Positions 5,565 through 6,103 of a stretch of 6,103 nucleotides of DNA are shown here, one piece after another. Within the stretch, counting starts at the first letter, position 1, and the number at the start of each line of letters is the position of its first letter. Made by a program: the position numbers and the translations under genes. Origin of the DNA: an uncultured Lachnospiraceae bacterium (GTDB lineage Bacteria; Bacillota; Clostridia; Lachnospirales; Lachnospiraceae); NCBI GenBank assembly GCA_910586585.1, contig CAJUKA010000191.1:1-6103 (forward strand), in the 5' to 3' direction. The notes under the pieces were generated by a model. The model searched no databases. It was not told where the DNA came from and saw only the letters and a list, made by a program, of their open reading frames with translations.

Positions 5565-5787
5565 GTTTTGCCTGATAGTATATACTCGTAGGCAAAAGTC
5601 GGTTATTATCACGGAAACTCGGATACTATCAGGCAAAACTCGATACTATCAGGCAAAAGTCGATACTCGCAGGCAAAACCCTTATACAAACACGGAAACT
5701 GACTGTATTATCACGGAAACAGAATGGGAGTTTTCGTGATAGTATAGGTGTTTCCGTGATAATATACAGAGTTTCCGTGTTTGTATA
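5565..5787. repeat. Eleven-unit 20-bp repeat array with inverted outer units
   Basis: The unit consensus is ATACTATCAGGCAAAAGTCG. One inverted unit (5565-5582) is followed by seven direct units starting near 5582, 5602, 5623, 5643, 5663, 5683 and 5704, then three inverted units starting near 5730, 5750 and 5771. The step is 20-21 bp, close to two helical turns, so bound proteins would line up on one face. Two core types occur: AGGCAAAA (1, 2, 4, 5, 6) and ACGGAAAC (3, 7, 8, 10, 11), with unit 9 intermediate (ACGAAAAC). Units abut without spacers, which rules out CRISPR. The best guesses are transposon-end sites for a multimeric transposase (IS21/Tn7-like behaviour) or iterons. Related units at 2944-3141 flank the other side of the module. 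Confidence 0.85.
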
Positions 5788-5832
5788 TGATTAAAATGGT
5801 AAAAAGTGAATGAAAAAATAGAAATGTGAGAA

Positions 5833-5860
5833 AAGGGCTGTTTCGGCAGTCCTTCTTCTT
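5833..5860. terminator. Bidirectional-type terminator hairpin candidate
   Basis: AAGGGCTG (5833-5840) pairs with CAGTCCTT (5847-5854), 8 bp with one G-T pair and a 6-nt loop. A pyrimidine run (cttctt) follows on the + strand, and CCCTTTTCTC follows the stem on the - strand. No intact gene ends next to it, so which transcript it would stop is unclear; the minus strand, with its TTTT run, is the better fit for a gene beyond the window. Confidence 0.45.
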
Positions 5861-6103
5861 ATGTCTTAATATTTCGCAATTCATTTCTTTGCATTTCAAT
5901 TTTCACAGATATTTTTATAGCGGTTTAGAAAATAATAAGTTGGAAAGCGGGAAAATCAGAGTTAATATGCTTACACGGCGGTTTGCGTTTCCCCTATATC
6001 GGACGAATGGCGAAAAACTTTAGGGCTGATTTGGGCTTTCAAAAACAAAAAATCTGCGATTCACGTAGCCAGATTAACCATTCACGAAGTAGACGTTAGA
6101 AAT
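5861..6103. other. Unassigned sequence at the right edge
   Basis: No coding frame with a ribosome site or recognisable product is seen on either strand. Two copies of ATTCACG lie at 6059-6065 and 6080-6086, 21 bp apart and both followed by a TAG or AAGTAG. They could be the start of another array of about 21 bp period that continues outside the window. Confidence 0.3.

Larger units (their letters stand above)
2944..5787. mobile_element. Possible non-autonomous element carrying the DUF2806/HEPN module
   Basis: The two genes at 3485-5327 lie between two clusters of the same 20-bp repeat. The outermost left unit is in + orientation and the outermost three right units are in - orientation, as expected for inverted ends built of several transposase sites. 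No transposase, integrase or clear target duplication is visible, and the exact ends cannot be fixed. The element may be a relic or mobilised in trans, or the repeats may be unrelated regulatory sites. Confidence 0.25.

Noticed and set aside
5542..5739. Open frames over the 20-bp array (plus 5542-5739, minus 5711-5899)
   Set aside because: Their peptides are the repeat read in frame; no ribosome site or family likeness.
5565..5787. CRISPR array
   Set aside because: Units abut on a 20-bp step, switch strand and have no unique spacers; no cas gene is present.

Overview
The window is AT-rich, with Shine-Dalgarno sites such as aggaggtgg and aaaggag. Its gene content (PadR regulator with a membrane partner, maltose/galactoside-type O-acetyltransferase, Rpn-like nuclease/transposase remnant) suggests a low-GC Firmicute, most likely a gut Clostridia/Lachnospiraceae-type bacterium. 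This is inferred from family knowledge; no marker gene is present. The region looks accessory: few intact genes, several broken ones, and long stretches of short repeats.

Layout. (1) 176-1371: a consensus sigma-A promoter (TTGACA-17-TATAAT) with a small dyad at its start site drives a two-gene unit. This encodes a six-segment membrane protein with a HAAS/DUF1700-like N-terminus, overlapped by 32 bp by a PadR-family repressor gene. (2) 1529-2443: a sugar O-acetyltransferase gene split in an unusual way. Codons 1-147 lie on the + strand and the remaining 61 codons lie on the - strand, with a decayed Rpn-family remnant between them. Flipping about 474 bp (1970-2443) restores an apparently complete 208-codon gene followed by the remnant in the same direction, so this reads as a small, recent inversion. 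(3) 2447-3364: no gene I can support. It holds hairpins, a five-copy direct-repeat array of about 21 bp period (core GAACCC..GTGGTCA), and a few copies of a second repeat (ATACTATCAGGCAAAAG). (4) 3365-5327: a promoter and two intact genes in one direction, a DUF2806-like protein and a protein with an N-terminal zinc ribbon and a C-terminal HEPN-type RNxxxH motif. (5) 5328-6103: a locally GC-richer patch, then an 11-unit array of the second repeat on a 20-21 bp period, with its outer units inverted, then a hairpin terminator candidate and unassigned sequence.

The most interesting part is region 4 with its flanks. The two-gene module has the look of an RNA-targeting defence or toxin-antitoxin-like locus: a HEPN motif typical of RNases plus a partner of unknown function. 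It sits between two clusters of the same 20-bp repeat whose outermost units face each other, as transposon ends bound by a multimeric transposase would. No transposase gene lies between them, so a non-autonomous or relic cargo element is possible. Function and mobility are both inferences.
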